Source: Paramacrobiotus metropolitanus
Taxonomy: Eukaryota; Tardigrada; Eutardigrada; Parachela; Macrobiotidae
DNA length: 64,000 nucleotides
Direction: 5' to 3'
NCBI RefSeq assembly: GCF_019649055.1
Contig: NW_026570312.1
Coordinates: forward strand, 1-64,000
How positions within the stretch are numbered: the first letter of the stretch is position 1; each line of letters starts with the position of its first letter. This document shows positions 1 through 9,615 of the stretch, in pieces. The position numbers and the translations under genes were made by a program. The notes under the pieces are model-generated. The model ran no database searches, had not been told where the DNA came from, and saw only the letters and a list, made by a program, of their open reading frames with translations.

Positions 1-16
1 GAACCACGGTCTATCG

Positions 17-400
17 TCAAGAAAACGCCCGCGCATACATGGTGTTATATTTTGCGCAGTCGGGATTGTTTGGTGGTGAATGGTTGTACTCAATGTTGTC
101 CTGATCGTAATCCATCCGCACCCCGTTGCATTCCACCCACATCTGTGGGAAGTTATCTTTAACCGCTTTGCCAAAGTGGATTCTTGCACGGTGTGCGATA
201 GATGCCGTTAGACATGTTCCCTCAATCTCACAGCAGTAAACGCAACGGATCTGGTGCGGGTCGTGCAATACCAGCCCAATTCGGCGTACTCTTTCGCCAC
301 TTCAGGTAATTTTCCCCACAACCACGAAATGTTTCAATGCGATTCTCAACACTTTCTGGTAGCGCGGATCCCCACGAGCCAAAAGCACACAAAACCGTCC
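17..400 (-). pseudogene. Possible BIR (IAP-like) domain relict
   Basis: Read on the minus strand, the peptide segments ENRIETFRG, AKEYAELGWY and HDPHQIRCVYC fall in the order expected of a baculoviral IAP repeat (R..TF, LAxxGFYY, then CxxC). They lie in different frames, so the reading frame is broken at least twice. The downstream part is open to base 17 but I do not see a clean His/Cys end to the zinc site. IAP-like genes occur in insect DNA viruses, so this would fit the neighbouring virus-like element, but the match is short. It could also be a chance resemblance. Low confidence. Confidence 0.3.
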
Positions 401-677
401 ATTGTTCTGTTAGCGTGTAGCCGTGCGTAGGCGTGTGTTCTGCTCTACGGTTTTATAAAGCTCAGTGTGAACAGCAAAATGCTGAGCAACAAATTGCTGA
501 ACCGGATTTTGTGGTCAGGGTGTTTAGTGTATTTGATTAATATAAATACAGGCTTTCTAATTCCAACTCGTTTTCATTATTCCTCCTGACACTTTTAGTT
601 AGTCTACCTTTTCTGCTGATATACCATGACTGGTCTGCCTCCTGCCAAACGCGGTTTCGTACCCGATAAAACTGATC

Positions 678-1751
678 TTGTCGGGAAGCAAAGCGCAAGT
701 TTACGAGCGGAAAGACTCGCTTTCCACTATGAGATTCCCTACCATGAAGTTCGGGTACGACAAGTTCATCTGCACCCGCATCAACAGTGACACCCAGGCC
801 TTGGAGTTCATTATTGGCGACTTTACGACTGCCAATCCTCCTGGACCAGATGCGAAATGGACGCTGGGAGAGAAACACATTTTCTCACCAATGACCAGTT
901 CATGCGCCTCGTTGGACTCATCTACAACAACATTACGACTTTAATCCGGATCACAGCTAACCAGCGGTAACCTGTCACCCTGTTTCACCTCGGAAACGAC
1001 GTCTACTTTGTGGTCAAGCTATGACAGTGTAGCGCTGGCCAATATCCGCCAGTTCTGCAAGAGAGGCAACGGCGACATGCAGGCCACCAAGAATGGTGTT
1101 TCTTTTGGGATAAAATCGTTTGAATCACTTCGTACCACCATCAAGACCTGTCAATGTTCAAGGACATCAATGCTTTGCTGAAAGCACGTGGCTCGCTAGT
1201 GATTCACAACGAACCAACGGCAGCGGATTTTTCAAGCCTGTTGGCTGGCCTGCCGTTCACCATGTATGGTATGTGGCTTGACCGTCTGCACGAGAACTGT
1301 GCGTTGCGGAAATGGTCACGTTGTTTACACAACCGACTGTTCGTGAAGCCAGCCATGCCTGTGAATGGGGATTGGGCACACTGAATCTAACGGATGAAAT
1401 GATGAACGACATCATTACCGAGCTTGGAAATGGCAAACGTCTCATTGGCATGATGTTGTTACTGCGTCCTTGGGGCCAGCTTACCGGATTTGACGACATT
1501 TTGGGTTTTAACGCCAAACAGTTTTGGACCAGCATAAGGATACCCTGTGGAATCTGTCAAACGTATTGCCATGGAAGCTGAAGATTTCGGAGATTGGAGA
1601 CGGGAAGATGAAACTACCTATCGAAGTCAACCAGGCCCAGGAAGGAACAGCAGCAACGGTGGTGAAGACAGTGGTGTCTAAGACGACGGAATCGTTTGCG
1701 TTTTGTGTTACGGTAAAGCATGTCTGTGTTACCATAAAAATTTCAATGTAA
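678..1751 (+). pseudogene. PC4/SUB1-like transcription coactivator, frameshifted
   Basis: The plus strand shows protein-like sequence in several frames. At about 985-1140 the segments LFHLGNDVYFVVKL and LANIRQFCKRGNGDM followed by TKNGVSFGIKSFESL match the PC4 ssDNA-binding fold: a strand pair, then D/NIRxFxxxxGxMxxTKxGvSL, then a helix. PC4 binds single-stranded DNA and acts as an RNA polymerase II coactivator. The flanking parts (about 735-940 and 1312-1560, with LLRPWGQLTGFDDILGF) also look coding but I do not recognise them. At least three single-base frame changes are needed to read through, so this copy is broken. It lies beside the Polinton genes, which suggests it was part of that element, though it could be host-derived. 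Confidence 0.5.
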
Positions 1752-2057
1752 ACGCTAAAAAAGTGCTGATTGCTTCACTTCTACCTCAGGGACATAAAAT
1801 GTGAAATGTAAAACCCAAAAAATTTGCTGCTTTTATTTTATTCAAGTTCTGCATACATTGCTGTGTTCATGTTAAAGTGATTGTTTGCCATTGACAAACC
1901 ATTGCATCATTGTTTGCGTAATTTTTGTGAAATAATGAATAATGTCTCTATGATTCTCCGCTTGCGCGCTTATAAATAAAAAAAATGCAAAATTGACCGC
2001 AGACTGTCGAAAACGTTTGTTGTATACGTTCCATTTGATAAACAACATGTAAATCAG
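1752..2057. other. AT-rich gap, no gene seen
   Basis: This stretch lies between the PC4-like relict and the protease remnant. It is AT-rich and multiply stopped on both strands. The missing C-terminal half of the protease would be expected here if it had survived, but I find no trace of it. Confidence 0.5.
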
Positions 2058-2306
2058 TTAGCCATTCTCTAATCTCGTCAAATACTCCACAGATCGTCCG
2101 TACAGGTCAAAAAACTCGATGGACGACGGCTCGCTTTGATAGAATGCTAGCCAGTGTTCACCAGAACCACTGGATTTATCCGTGTTGACGATGTAGGCGG
2201 CAGGTAAAACATTAGACGTTCGGAAGTGTATCCCGGGCATAAACTCCTCGAAATATCCTCTCCGTTTTGGATTTTGGCAAAGTAGCTTTGTTGTTCGATT
2301 ATCCAT
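2058..2306 (-). pseudogene. Adenovirus-type cysteine protease, C-terminally truncated
   Basis: An 82-residue frame contains GEHWLAFYQ followed by EFFDLYGRS, the His and acidic-residue motifs of adenain-like proteases of Polintons and adenoviruses, which mature capsid proteins. The preceding MPGIHFRTSNVLPAAYIVN also fits the family's N-terminal half. The frame stops soon after the acidic motif, so the Gln and catalytic Cys region (QxxxSxxCG) is absent. An enzyme of this length cannot be active. It lies directly downstream of the major capsid gene on the same strand, a normal Polinton neighbourhood. The family call is firm; the truncation is seen directly. Confidence 0.75.
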
Positions 2307-2358
2307 TTTAGTTAATTGGTAAAGTCACAAATTAGCTGACGGAAGTTGTTAATTTCTA

Positions 2359-3720
2359 TTACCGCGTCAAACGTAGAAACGTGACCATGATCGTGGGCTG
2401 CTTGAGCGGTTGGTTGAAGACTACTCGGATGCCTAAATTACCTGACGGATTAGACTTAGAGGGCCGAGTCCGGTCCCCTGGCGTCAAATCAAAGCCGTAA
2501 ATACAGAATCCGTTTGCATACTCGTCGCGATTAAAAGGCAGTGCGCCAAAAGGACTGTTACGCCGTCCTAAAGTGTCTAGCAGACCATCGTAGCACTCCA
2601 AGTAATTACCGTTTGCATAATCCGGCTCGTACGGCCGATTAGGAAAAGACTGTCCATCAACTTCGACGCTGATTTGAGACAAATTAAAGTGTTGAAAATT
2701 GAATGGATTTGTCTTTTCGTGCCGTTAAACGTCCGCTGCGACAAAAGCCACAAAAAGCACCTTGGGACTTGACCAATGTATGTTATTAAAAACAGTGCTT
2801 TGTATGTTCGCAGGTAATTCGATCGGGCGCATCAGAACACGTTCTATAGGATATTTTGCTGTTGTGGTTAATAACCGCTTGCTTATAGCATTCATGTATT
2901 CTGGAACCCTGTAATACCAATACATTAGATTTTTATGCAAAATTTTCAAATTTTTCTACTGCTTACCAACATAACGGCGAACAAAATTCTTGGATTGCGT
3001 ATGAACAATTTAAATTCGTCCTGCGCCGGATTCGCAAAATCACGAAGATAGAATTCGGGTTTATGTAAAACAAAGCGTATTTGTAACGGAACTCCAGTTA
3101 TCAAAGGCTTGTCTTGCATGAAAATATCCGAAAACAATTTCCCGCTTAAAGGGATGTATTCATGTTTTGCGAAAAGCCTGAGTCGAGACTGTTCGGCTGA
3201 GTTGTTAGCGAATCTTCAAAACTTCCAGCAACATCCAAGTAAAAGCCACAGGATGTTAGCTGTGTATTCATCGCCTCTTTTGTAATTTAGCAAGCACTCA
3301 AACATTGCTCTGTATGGATAATAGATTGCGCAGTCGCTGACCAATCGGTTAGCAACCGAAACTTGAACTGATTGAAACATTGAATGAATCAAATTATTTA
3401 CAGGAGCACAGGTATCCGTCGCTTTGATTCGCTCCCAACTACCATCAGCATTCCTTTTTCAACGCTACTTCTAATTCTATGCTTAAGTCCGGTAAAGAAA
3501 CCATGGCGTTTGATGAAGGAGCTATATAAAGTTTATGTCACCACCCGCCGGAATATTTTCCGGAATGGCGGCTGTGGGGCCGATTCTTTCTTCTTCTGTC
3601 CGAATCGGTCCGCAAACGAAGGCGGTATGGCAAAAATGTGCGATTCTGCAGCAATGGCAGGTTCTGACCCTTCGATTATGGAAGCCATTTCTAAATATAG
3701 TCAGGAAGATCAAATGGGTG
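2359..3720 (-). pseudogene. Polinton major capsid protein (double jelly-roll), frameshifted
   Basis: Pieces of the F54H12.2-like/Polinton major capsid protein run in order on the minus strand. The N-terminal part has DTCAPVNNLIHSMFQ at about 3370-3410. The middle has SDIFMQDKPLITGVPLQIR (about 3075-3135), then YPIERVLMRPIELPA (about 2815-2860). The C-terminal part has ANGFCIYGFDLTPGD with GNLGIRVVFNQPL (about 2400-2530). This protein forms the icosahedral shell. The pieces lie in different frames, with breaks near 3470, 3138, 2947 and 2700, so no full capsid protein is made. The order and strand match the neighbouring minor capsid and protease genes. Confidence in family and decay is high; the exact N-terminus is uncertain. 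Confidence 0.8.
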
Positions 3721-4117
3721 GGACCCGGCGAATTTTGGTAGTGCGTTTCCGCTTCGTTGGCTTCTTTAATACCCCTTTTCTTCCTTTTTTACCGCCGCTA
3801 GATGTTTGTTGAGTTGGTGCGAGAACTTGGGCGATTTTGTTGCCCACAGATTTTGCAGCTTCATGTACCGCTGTACTAGCTGCTTCTTTTAAATGAGGCG
3901 TAGCAGCTGCTAAAGCGGCTTGTGCCTGCAGCGCTGCCGCCCTTACAACTGGTGCAACAAAACGAGCAACCTTGGAAAATACTGCACGCAGAAAACTACC
4001 AAAACCTCCACCGTTTTGATAGCTTCCACGATATCGAACAAATCCGCTCCCCAGCTGTGTATGACCTAGTAAATCATCAAATAATCCCGGATCAGGCGCA
4101 AAAGCTTTATATCCCAT
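3710..4117 (-). CDS. pVI-like minor virion protein of Polinton
   Basis: An open frame of 135 residues begins MGYKAFAPDPGLFDDLLG and contains a Gly-rich turn (RYRGSYQNGGGFGSFLRAV) followed by an Ala-rich amphipathic stretch. It ends in a Lys/Arg-rich tail (KKGRKGVLKKPTKRKRTTK). This layout, a short Gly-rich motif, a membrane-active helix region and a basic tail, is that of the pVI/pX-like proteins encoded next to the capsid genes in Polintons and adintoviruses. These are thought to disrupt membranes and bind DNA in the virion. It lies between the minor and major capsid genes. It is one of the few structural genes here without a visible break. The assignment rests on layout and position, not a close alignment. 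Confidence 0.6.
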   Translation of the reverse strand: MGYKAFAPDPGLFDDLLGHTQLGSGFVRYRGSYQNGGGFGSFLRAVFSKVARFVAPVVRAAALQAQAALAAATPHLKEAASTAVHEAAKSVGNKIAQVLAPTQQTSSGGKKGRKGVLKKPTKRKRTTKIRRVPPI

Positions 4118-4147
4118 TTTCAGTATCTTGCCGGTCGGAAATGGGCT

Positions 4148-5271
4148 TCACCATCGATTTTCCTGTTGCGAATTTAGCGTTGTCTCCGAGATCAGTGGCA
4201 ATTGTTGCTTCGATGTTGTCGAAAATGGGTCGTAAAGTGGAACATAATGAGGCATTTCAAACCGTTCCGTGATAATTTTGAAAGCCTCAGTTGCCTTAAT
4301 AGGCACTGCTCTTAAAACCTGCGCATACGTGTCACCAAGCAAAGTAAAATCTGCAACATCGCAATAAATATATAAAGATTGATTGCCAATCATGGCGTTT
4401 ATAGCTTCCTGGGCAGTAAACAAAAAGTTTTGGATAATTATCGGTGCCGGCTTTGACTTTTTTCGTTCCGGTTGTTGAACGCTTTCTAAACCAGACGTAT
4501 TTTGTTTTGAACCGGTTCCTTCGGTATTTTTTGATGACGGTGATTCTGTTTTTTTCGCAGATATAGAAGCTGTGGCTGCTGGCGCAGCTGGCTTTGGCGC
4601 TGGTGTCTGCGCAGGCGGCGGTGGCGGTTGGGGCGGTGAAACTGTATTTGCTTTCGCAACTGTTTGTTGTCGAGCTTTCTTTTCTTTGAAAAATTCCTCC
4701 AACTGATTTAAACCGTCAAAATTTTGCGCAAGGTCAACAATATTTGCAGGATCAGAATAGGCAAACAGTTGTCGATGCTGACACCCCAATATGCGTTTCA
4801 GCAGTTCATTGTTAATAGCCAGAATAACGGTATTGGCATTAATTGCAATTTGCACTTTTTGATTGTTAGCTAGTAATTCAATAGAAAAGGCTCTCCTCTT
4901 TGGATTCTTGTCCTTTTGCCAAGAGGAGCTTCGGAATTTGACTTGTTGCAATGATTTGTTCGTTGGTATAATTACCGGCGTGTAAAGTAATGCGCTTTTC
5001 TCAAATAGAAACTTTTCCAACCCTGTTTTAGCATCTGAATTTGATACAATATCGTAAACCTGCAAACAATCCATGGTCTGGTCTGTAGGGAGATTGTACA
5101 TGGAATTTGGGTAATAGAGTTCGACAATTGCAACTTCCCATTTCCAGACAGTGAAATTGTTTTGCATAATTTGGTTTTCCAACTGGATGCAGTGTTATTC
5201 GAGTAAATATCTGTGCAAGCATCACTCGGCAATGTGATGTAAAATGGCTGTTGATATTGCAAGCTATTCAT
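4148..5271 (-). pseudogene. Polinton minor capsid (penton-like) protein, one frameshift
   Basis: The start ATG is at 5271. The first frame gives FYITLPSDACTDIY and then the strand TKLCKTISLSG; the second frame picks up with WEVAIVELYYPNSMYN. This is the N-terminal jelly-roll signature of the Polinton minor capsid (penton) protein, with the match switching frame at about 5145. The second frame then stays open for 344 residues. It includes a Pro/Ala-rich linker (about 4560-4660) and a C-terminal domain ending near 4148. A single-base change separates the two frames, so the gene is inactive or the assembly has an error there. It stands directly upstream of the pVI-like gene on the same strand. 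Confidence 0.75.
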
Positions 5272-5293
5272 TTTCTAATCCGCGTTAGCTCCC

Positions 5294-6200
5294 TTGCATA
5301 AAATTTTCCTACTATTGGTTCCTCTTTTTCATCCTCGATTTGATACACTGGCTCCGGTGTATGTGGTATTACCTTTGCTATTCGAAAAGCTCCTCCTGAA
5401 AGTTTGTTTCAAAACCCTTTTCAAAGTCCTGCTTTTCTTTGCAATTCTGACGGCATCTTTCACCTTAAATACTGGTTTCTTTTTTTTATGGTCTGTTTTC
5501 TCGTATAATCGATTAAACACAAGCGGGAATTTTCTTCGGTTACATCCGCAGGACAAAAGCCATGTGAAGTGTGAGGAGTGTGATTATATGTCTTTACAAT
5601 ATTTTGTAGCTGATCGTAATATTTTGGAGATTTTCGACTAGTAAATAAGCGCCATATGCGCTCACGCAGCGTTCGAATAACGCGCTCCGCCATCGAACAT
5701 TTTATGTCATCGTTTTCCGAACTGAATAGCATAATTTCTTTCCGTTTGAGTAAATCCCTCACATTTTTATTGAAAAATTCACGGCCTTTATCAGCCTGTA
5801 TTTTGTCGAATGGACCCAGGCGTTCTAGTATTTTTCAATGCTTTTGCCGTTGATAAACCATCTTTACACTTAATTAGCTCGCATTCTATTTTTTTAGAAA
5901 AACAATCAATAGCAACTAACACGTAGCCATAATTTTTGTTCCACTTTTTGGCATATCCATCAAATCTACCTGGGCTATTTTTATTTAGGACGACCACCGG
6001 ATTCCTGCGGAATTTTCTGTTGACAGGCTTATGTAAAGTGTAGGCATCGATCCCTTCAAGAATATTTTGGCTTTTCCTTGGAAACATTTTCTGGAAGGTT
6101 TTTGCGAAACCGCTCGAGCCCCTAGGCTGCTCAGTGCACTAGGATTGAGATAGTGCTGGTCCATCGGAAACAGGCTGAGTAATTTTAGGTACCTCGTTGG
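5294..6200 (-). pseudogene. Polinton retroviral-type integrase, frameshifted
   Basis: Minus-strand pieces match Polinton integrase in order. The N-terminal part has IDAYTLHKPVNRKFRRN (about 6010-6050). The catalytic core has GYVLVAIDCFSKK, then QADKGREFF, then CSMAERVIRTLRERIW (about 5670-5920), and the C-terminal tail has FKVKDAVRI (about 5440). The second Asp (QADKG) and the Glu (AERVIRT) of the DDE triad are present; the first is probably the Asp of RFDGYAKKW. The enzyme joins element ends to host DNA. The frame changes near 5800 and 5550, and the N-terminal section also switches frame near 6090, so the copy is dead. This gene is the strongest single marker that the block is a Polinton. 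Confidence 0.85.
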
Positions 6201-6324
6201 CTTTATCACCAGCTTTAGACAGATCTTCTATTTTATTTTCGTCACTGTCATCAGAACAGCAAGAAGAAACACAATTCAATTTCATCCCTTGTCCAAAATT
6301 TAGATTTACCGGCACACAACCCGA

Positions 6325-6957
6325 CATTTTAAAGAACCTTTAGCCAGCGGCCTTTAATACCTTGCCCTTTTATAAAAACTTTGTCTGCTCTCGTACCCGC
6401 TCGCCACGCCGGCGCGGCACTTCTTCTGCGCTTACAGCTTGGAATTTGGTATCGGGTGATACTTTTGTTTCGTTTAGCGTTTGTTCCAGTACGCGTTTAC
6501 CACGTCTCCCTTTTTCATTTGACGGTAATGAAAACACTGGGAGATCATATTCATCGAATCATCCGAATCAATATCAGTCAGGGTTTTTCTTGATTTTTCT
6601 GCGTGATTTTGACGATGCTGTTGTGGCGCGAACTCTTTTCTTTTCGCTTTCTTGGGTTCAGTTAACGGTGTGGTTAAGATTGATGGAGTCAGGTTGTGGC
6701 GTCGTTTACACTTACAGACAGACTATCCAAGGGATTACCTTCTTGAAGTGCTCTGGGCTTTAATGCCATGAACCGTTCTAAATTTTTACTAAGTAATTGT
6801 GCTTTCTGCCATTCACTTAAATTTTGACTTGAAAGGATTTTGATGTCAAATCGCCAAGCGATAAAATGTTGTTCGCTTCAGGTGGAGCCTGTAAAACTGT
6901 CAGCTCGGCGGCTCGCTTCTTGATATCCCGCTCAGGCACAATATAATGTACCTCCAT
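6325..6957 (-). pseudogene. Conserved-type Polinton ORF of unknown function, frameshifted
   Basis: From an ATG at 6957, minus-strand pieces read MEVHYIVPERDIKKRAAEL, EWQKAQLLSKNLERFMALK, a Lys/Ser-rich middle and a C-terminal FIKGQGIKGRWLKVL. Many Polintons carry a gene of this kind beside the integrase or capsid block: a short helical N-terminal part, a charged linker and a Gly/Trp-rich C-terminus. Its role is unknown. Several frame changes and internal stops separate the pieces. The ORF numbered on the opposite strand over this stretch has no protein-like character. Assignment by layout and position only. Confidence 0.35.
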
Positions 6958-6962
6958 GACCT

Positions 6963-7215
6963 TAAATTAGGAATTTAGCGCTCCGGCCAGAACGCTTGCT
7001 AAAACTGGCAGCACTGCACCCAGAAAACCACCTTTTGTGTTAATAGCGCTTTTTAGCTTTTGTGGGATACCGTCGAAGAGCTAATAATCGTATCGGCTTT
7101 TCCAGCGTCTGCAAATTCGCGTACTTTCTGGTGATAAATTTACGGTATTTTTACGATATTCAAGCAGCACTCTTCCAGTCCTTTAATATGCTTTTTTGTT
7201 ACAATGATTCGCGAC
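6963..7215 (-). pseudogene. pX-like small hydrophobic Polinton protein, broken
   Basis: Minus-strand pieces give TKKHIKGLEECCLNI, then SPEVREFADAGKAD, then GGFLGAVLPVLASVLAGAL just before a stop at about 6963. A helical N-terminus followed by a GGFLG...LL hydrophobic tail is typical of a short Polinton/adintovirus protein resembling adenovirus pX/mu. At least two frame changes separate the pieces. It lies between the packaging ATPase and the preceding unknown ORF. The tail match is good but the gene is short and degraded. Confidence 0.4.
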
Positions 7216-7287
7216 AGCTCTGCGATCTTTGGGGTTGAGCGACGAGAGAAACAGTAAAAAAAGAAGCAAATTCTTTCAAATGTTTCG

Positions 7288-7971
7288 TCATGCTGACGGC
7301 ACTGCACAAAAATTCAGGTCGGTGTAAATTCTTGCTGTTTGCAAGTCCGTTTTGTTTTCTTGCACAACATGAGATCTGACACGCAAATAATCGGGACAAT
7401 TTGGTTTTAAATCCAAAATCAAAGGTTCAAACGGAGTAGCAGTAATCTTTTTATACGCTTTTTTTAGATGCTTAAATCCTGTTTGCCGTGATAAATAATC
7501 CAGTTGGTTGTTGTCGCGAACATTTTTAAACAACACAATATATTGAGTATTTAAGGCAATATCCGACTTGCTTTACCTTGCTTGAATAAATTCTGTGTGA
7601 TATAAATTGCTGACAAATTTCTGTGATGTATTCCTTGCGTAAATAGCTTTGTGGCTAACTCACTGCTTGCCATTTCGCCCGCTAGATCATCTATAATCAG
7701 CAAATTAGTTTCTGCTTTAGAAAAAACTCGAATCTAGTAAATCGTCCTTTAACCCTTTAACGAATTCTGTCGGTGGAAAAATCTTTTTAATTTCTTCGTA
7801 CGAGTTTTGCCATTGACTGTATGCTACCACTATTCTGGTTGGGACGACGTCCATTGCATTTCCTTTCAGCATTTTAAGAACATATTGTGTTTTACCACTC
7901 ATTGTTGGTCCACATATTATTGCTCCGAAAGGCCATTGGAACCTGAGATCATAACCAACTTCTGGATACAT
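7288..7971 (-). pseudogene. A32/FtsK-like packaging ATPase of Polinton, frameshifted
   Basis: From the ATG at 7971 the minus strand has the Walker A loop GPTMSGKT (about 7905) and a Walker B NLLIIDDLAGE (about 7690). Next come the sensor-like region IYITQNLFKQGKASRIL and the C-terminal VLFKNVRDNNQLDYLSRQ (about 7500). This is the HerA/FtsK-type ATPase that packages the Polinton genome into capsids. The frame changes near 7727, at a run of six T, and again near 7558. All motifs survive, so the breaks are recent or are sequence errors in homopolymers. Its start codon overlaps the TBP start codon on the other strand. Confidence 0.88.
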
Positions 7972-8491
7972 GGCGCAAATAACTAATATCGTCGCAACTG
8001 CGCACTTGAATGTGGAAATCGACTTGCACCAGCTTAATTTGAACAGAGACCTTATCACAGAATACGATCCTAAAAAATTCTCTTGTCTTTTGTGGTGCGT
8101 AATATATCCGAAAAAATTCCACTGCCAATTATATCGCAACGGAAAAATTACGGTTAATGGTGGACGCACACTACGCGAGTCACGAAAGTGTGCAGAATAC
8201 TTTTTGCGAAAGCTTATTGCTACGGGTTACAAAGGAGCGCGAATAACAAATTATAAGGTTGTTAATATTATTGCTTCATGTCAGCTGCGACGACAAAATC
8301 TTGAAAATATTGGCCATTCGACTGGTGACAAATATTACGAGCCAGAGATTTTTCCCGGCATGACAATAAAGATGAAAAAAGCCACATGCGTAGTCTTTAA
8401 TAGTGGAAAATGTAATATACTTGGTTTAAAAAATTCGAACACATCGAGGAAGTTTATCAGGAACTTTGTCAACTTCTCAAATAGATTTTGA
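7970..8491 (+). CDS. Divergent TATA-box-binding protein (TBP) in a Polinton
   Basis: An unbroken frame of 173 residues covers the whole two-repeat saddle core of TBP and nothing else. Repeat 1 has NIVATAHL, EYDPKKF, LYRNGK and GY; repeat 2 has NIIASCQL, YEPEIFPG and VVFNSGK. The four DNA-wedging aromatic positions correspond to F37, Y55, F128 and F143, so three Phe are kept and one is Tyr. TBP bends TATA-box DNA and starts transcription complex assembly. There is no N-terminal extension and no intron. It sits head-to-head with the packaging ATPase, so it was probably carried by the element. A divergent host retrocopy is the alternative. It is intact while most neighbouring viral genes are broken. 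Confidence 0.9.
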   Translation: MAQITNIVATAHLNVEIDLHQLNLNRDLITEYDPKKFSCLLWCVIYPKKFHCQLYRNGKITVNGGRTLRESRKCAEYFLRKLIATGYKGARITNYKVVNIIASCQLRRQNLENIGHSTGDKYYEPEIFPGMTIKMKKATCVVFNSGKCNILGLKNSNTSRKFIRNFVNFSNRF

Positions 8492-8899
8492 TCGAGTTCC
8501 TTTTTGGATTCTTTTCCATTTTCCTCAGCTGGTGATTCGACACTCTCCATTGACACCGCGTTGCTCCTCGGTACAATCGCAATCGTCTGAAAATGATACA
8601 TATATGGAATATTGTTTTTCCAGGATTTTTACAAAGTTACCAATTTCTTCTTCTGTTTCATAGGAGCTGAAGGAACTGTCGAATCCGTATCGTATCCTAT
8701 AATTAAAGGTGCGGTTGACTTGCAGTGTTACTTAATTCACATTTTCTCACTTACCGGAGTCGTTGGAAGCGTCCGGCTGTTCATGATTGAGCATTACAAT
8801 AAATCCAGGAGCTTGGTTACAATGTTTGCACGTATTTTGTTGAACTGCGTGAACGCATTTATTACAACTGTTTATATCAACAAAATACTGTGCACGCAT
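8335..8899 (-). CDS. Small spliced protein with CxxC-CxxC zinc-binding motif
   Basis: Three minus-strand exons join in one frame (about 150 aa): 8899-8755, 8696-8641 and 8586-8335. Donors GTAAGT and GTAACT and acceptors TATAG and TTCAG are clear, with introns of 58 and 54 bp. Exon 1 has CNKCVHAVQQNTCKHC, a likely zinc knuckle or ribbon. The middle is Ser/Asp-rich then basic (KQKKK), and exon 3 is acidic/basic (SPAEENGKESKKELDQN). The last about 157 coding bases overlap the TBP 3' end on the other strand, so the true stop or a further exon may differ. Function unknown. A transcription-linked role is only a guess from the neighbours. Confidence 0.5.
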
Positions 8900-8944
8900 T
8901 TTGCTGCACAGCAATTTATTTCACAGCATTATCTTTCTCGGTAA

Positions 8945-9615
8945 ACTATTTTGCGTGTGAGAGCGCTTATATAAACACTTGTGAAATTAACCAAGTCAAG
9001 TCATTAATGTCAGTGTGACTTTTGCTATGTGATTACCTTCACTGCTGTTTCTTCTCCGTTTGTCGTAGAAAGACGTTTGTTTTCTTGGCAACGGAATAGA
9101 TAATGCTGTGACGGTTAATTTTTACTTGTGATTACTTTTCTATTTGCCGATTCCAGATACACTAATTACCCGGTAAAAAAGGACTGTATTTTATGGAGCA
9201 GCTGTCGTTTGCGCGCTGACAACAAATGCGTGCAAAGGATAGATGTTCCCAAAAATACTCTTTAAATTAAACGAAACTTGGACTGCTAAATTTAACTTTA
9301 AACTACTCTCTGCTTCAAATCAACCCGCTAATTAACCAAAAACAAGGGTTAAATTTTTTTGGAGCAGTTGTCGTTACGTGGTAAACAACAAACGCACGTA
9401 AACGATAAATGCTCAAATGATACCCTTAAAATAAAAAAAAACAAAACGAAGTGTTGCACAATTATGGGTAATTCTGTTTAAATGAACATGTACACTAACG
9501 TAAGCAATTGGCAAGCGCAGCGATTATGTATTCGTTATTTAATCATAATAATTCTGTAAGTTTCACCCACTGTTGTAGTTGTCAGTTTTAAGTCCTAAGT
9601 AAAAGTTGAAAAGAA
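8945..9615. promoter_or_regulatory. Noncoding stretch with two related approximately 90-bp blocks
   Basis: No gene is visible. Two blocks, about 9190-9285 and 9357-9450, are imperfect direct copies. Each begins GGAGCAGYTGTCGTT, continues with ACAACAAAYGC, and ends in an A-rich run. They lie just upstream of the four-exon gene at 9616 and could be promoter elements or an old duplication. Confidence 0.35.

Noticed and set aside
6362-6763. 133-codon plus-strand frame
   Set aside because: Antisense shadow of the minus-strand Polinton ORF, which has the protein-like sequence.
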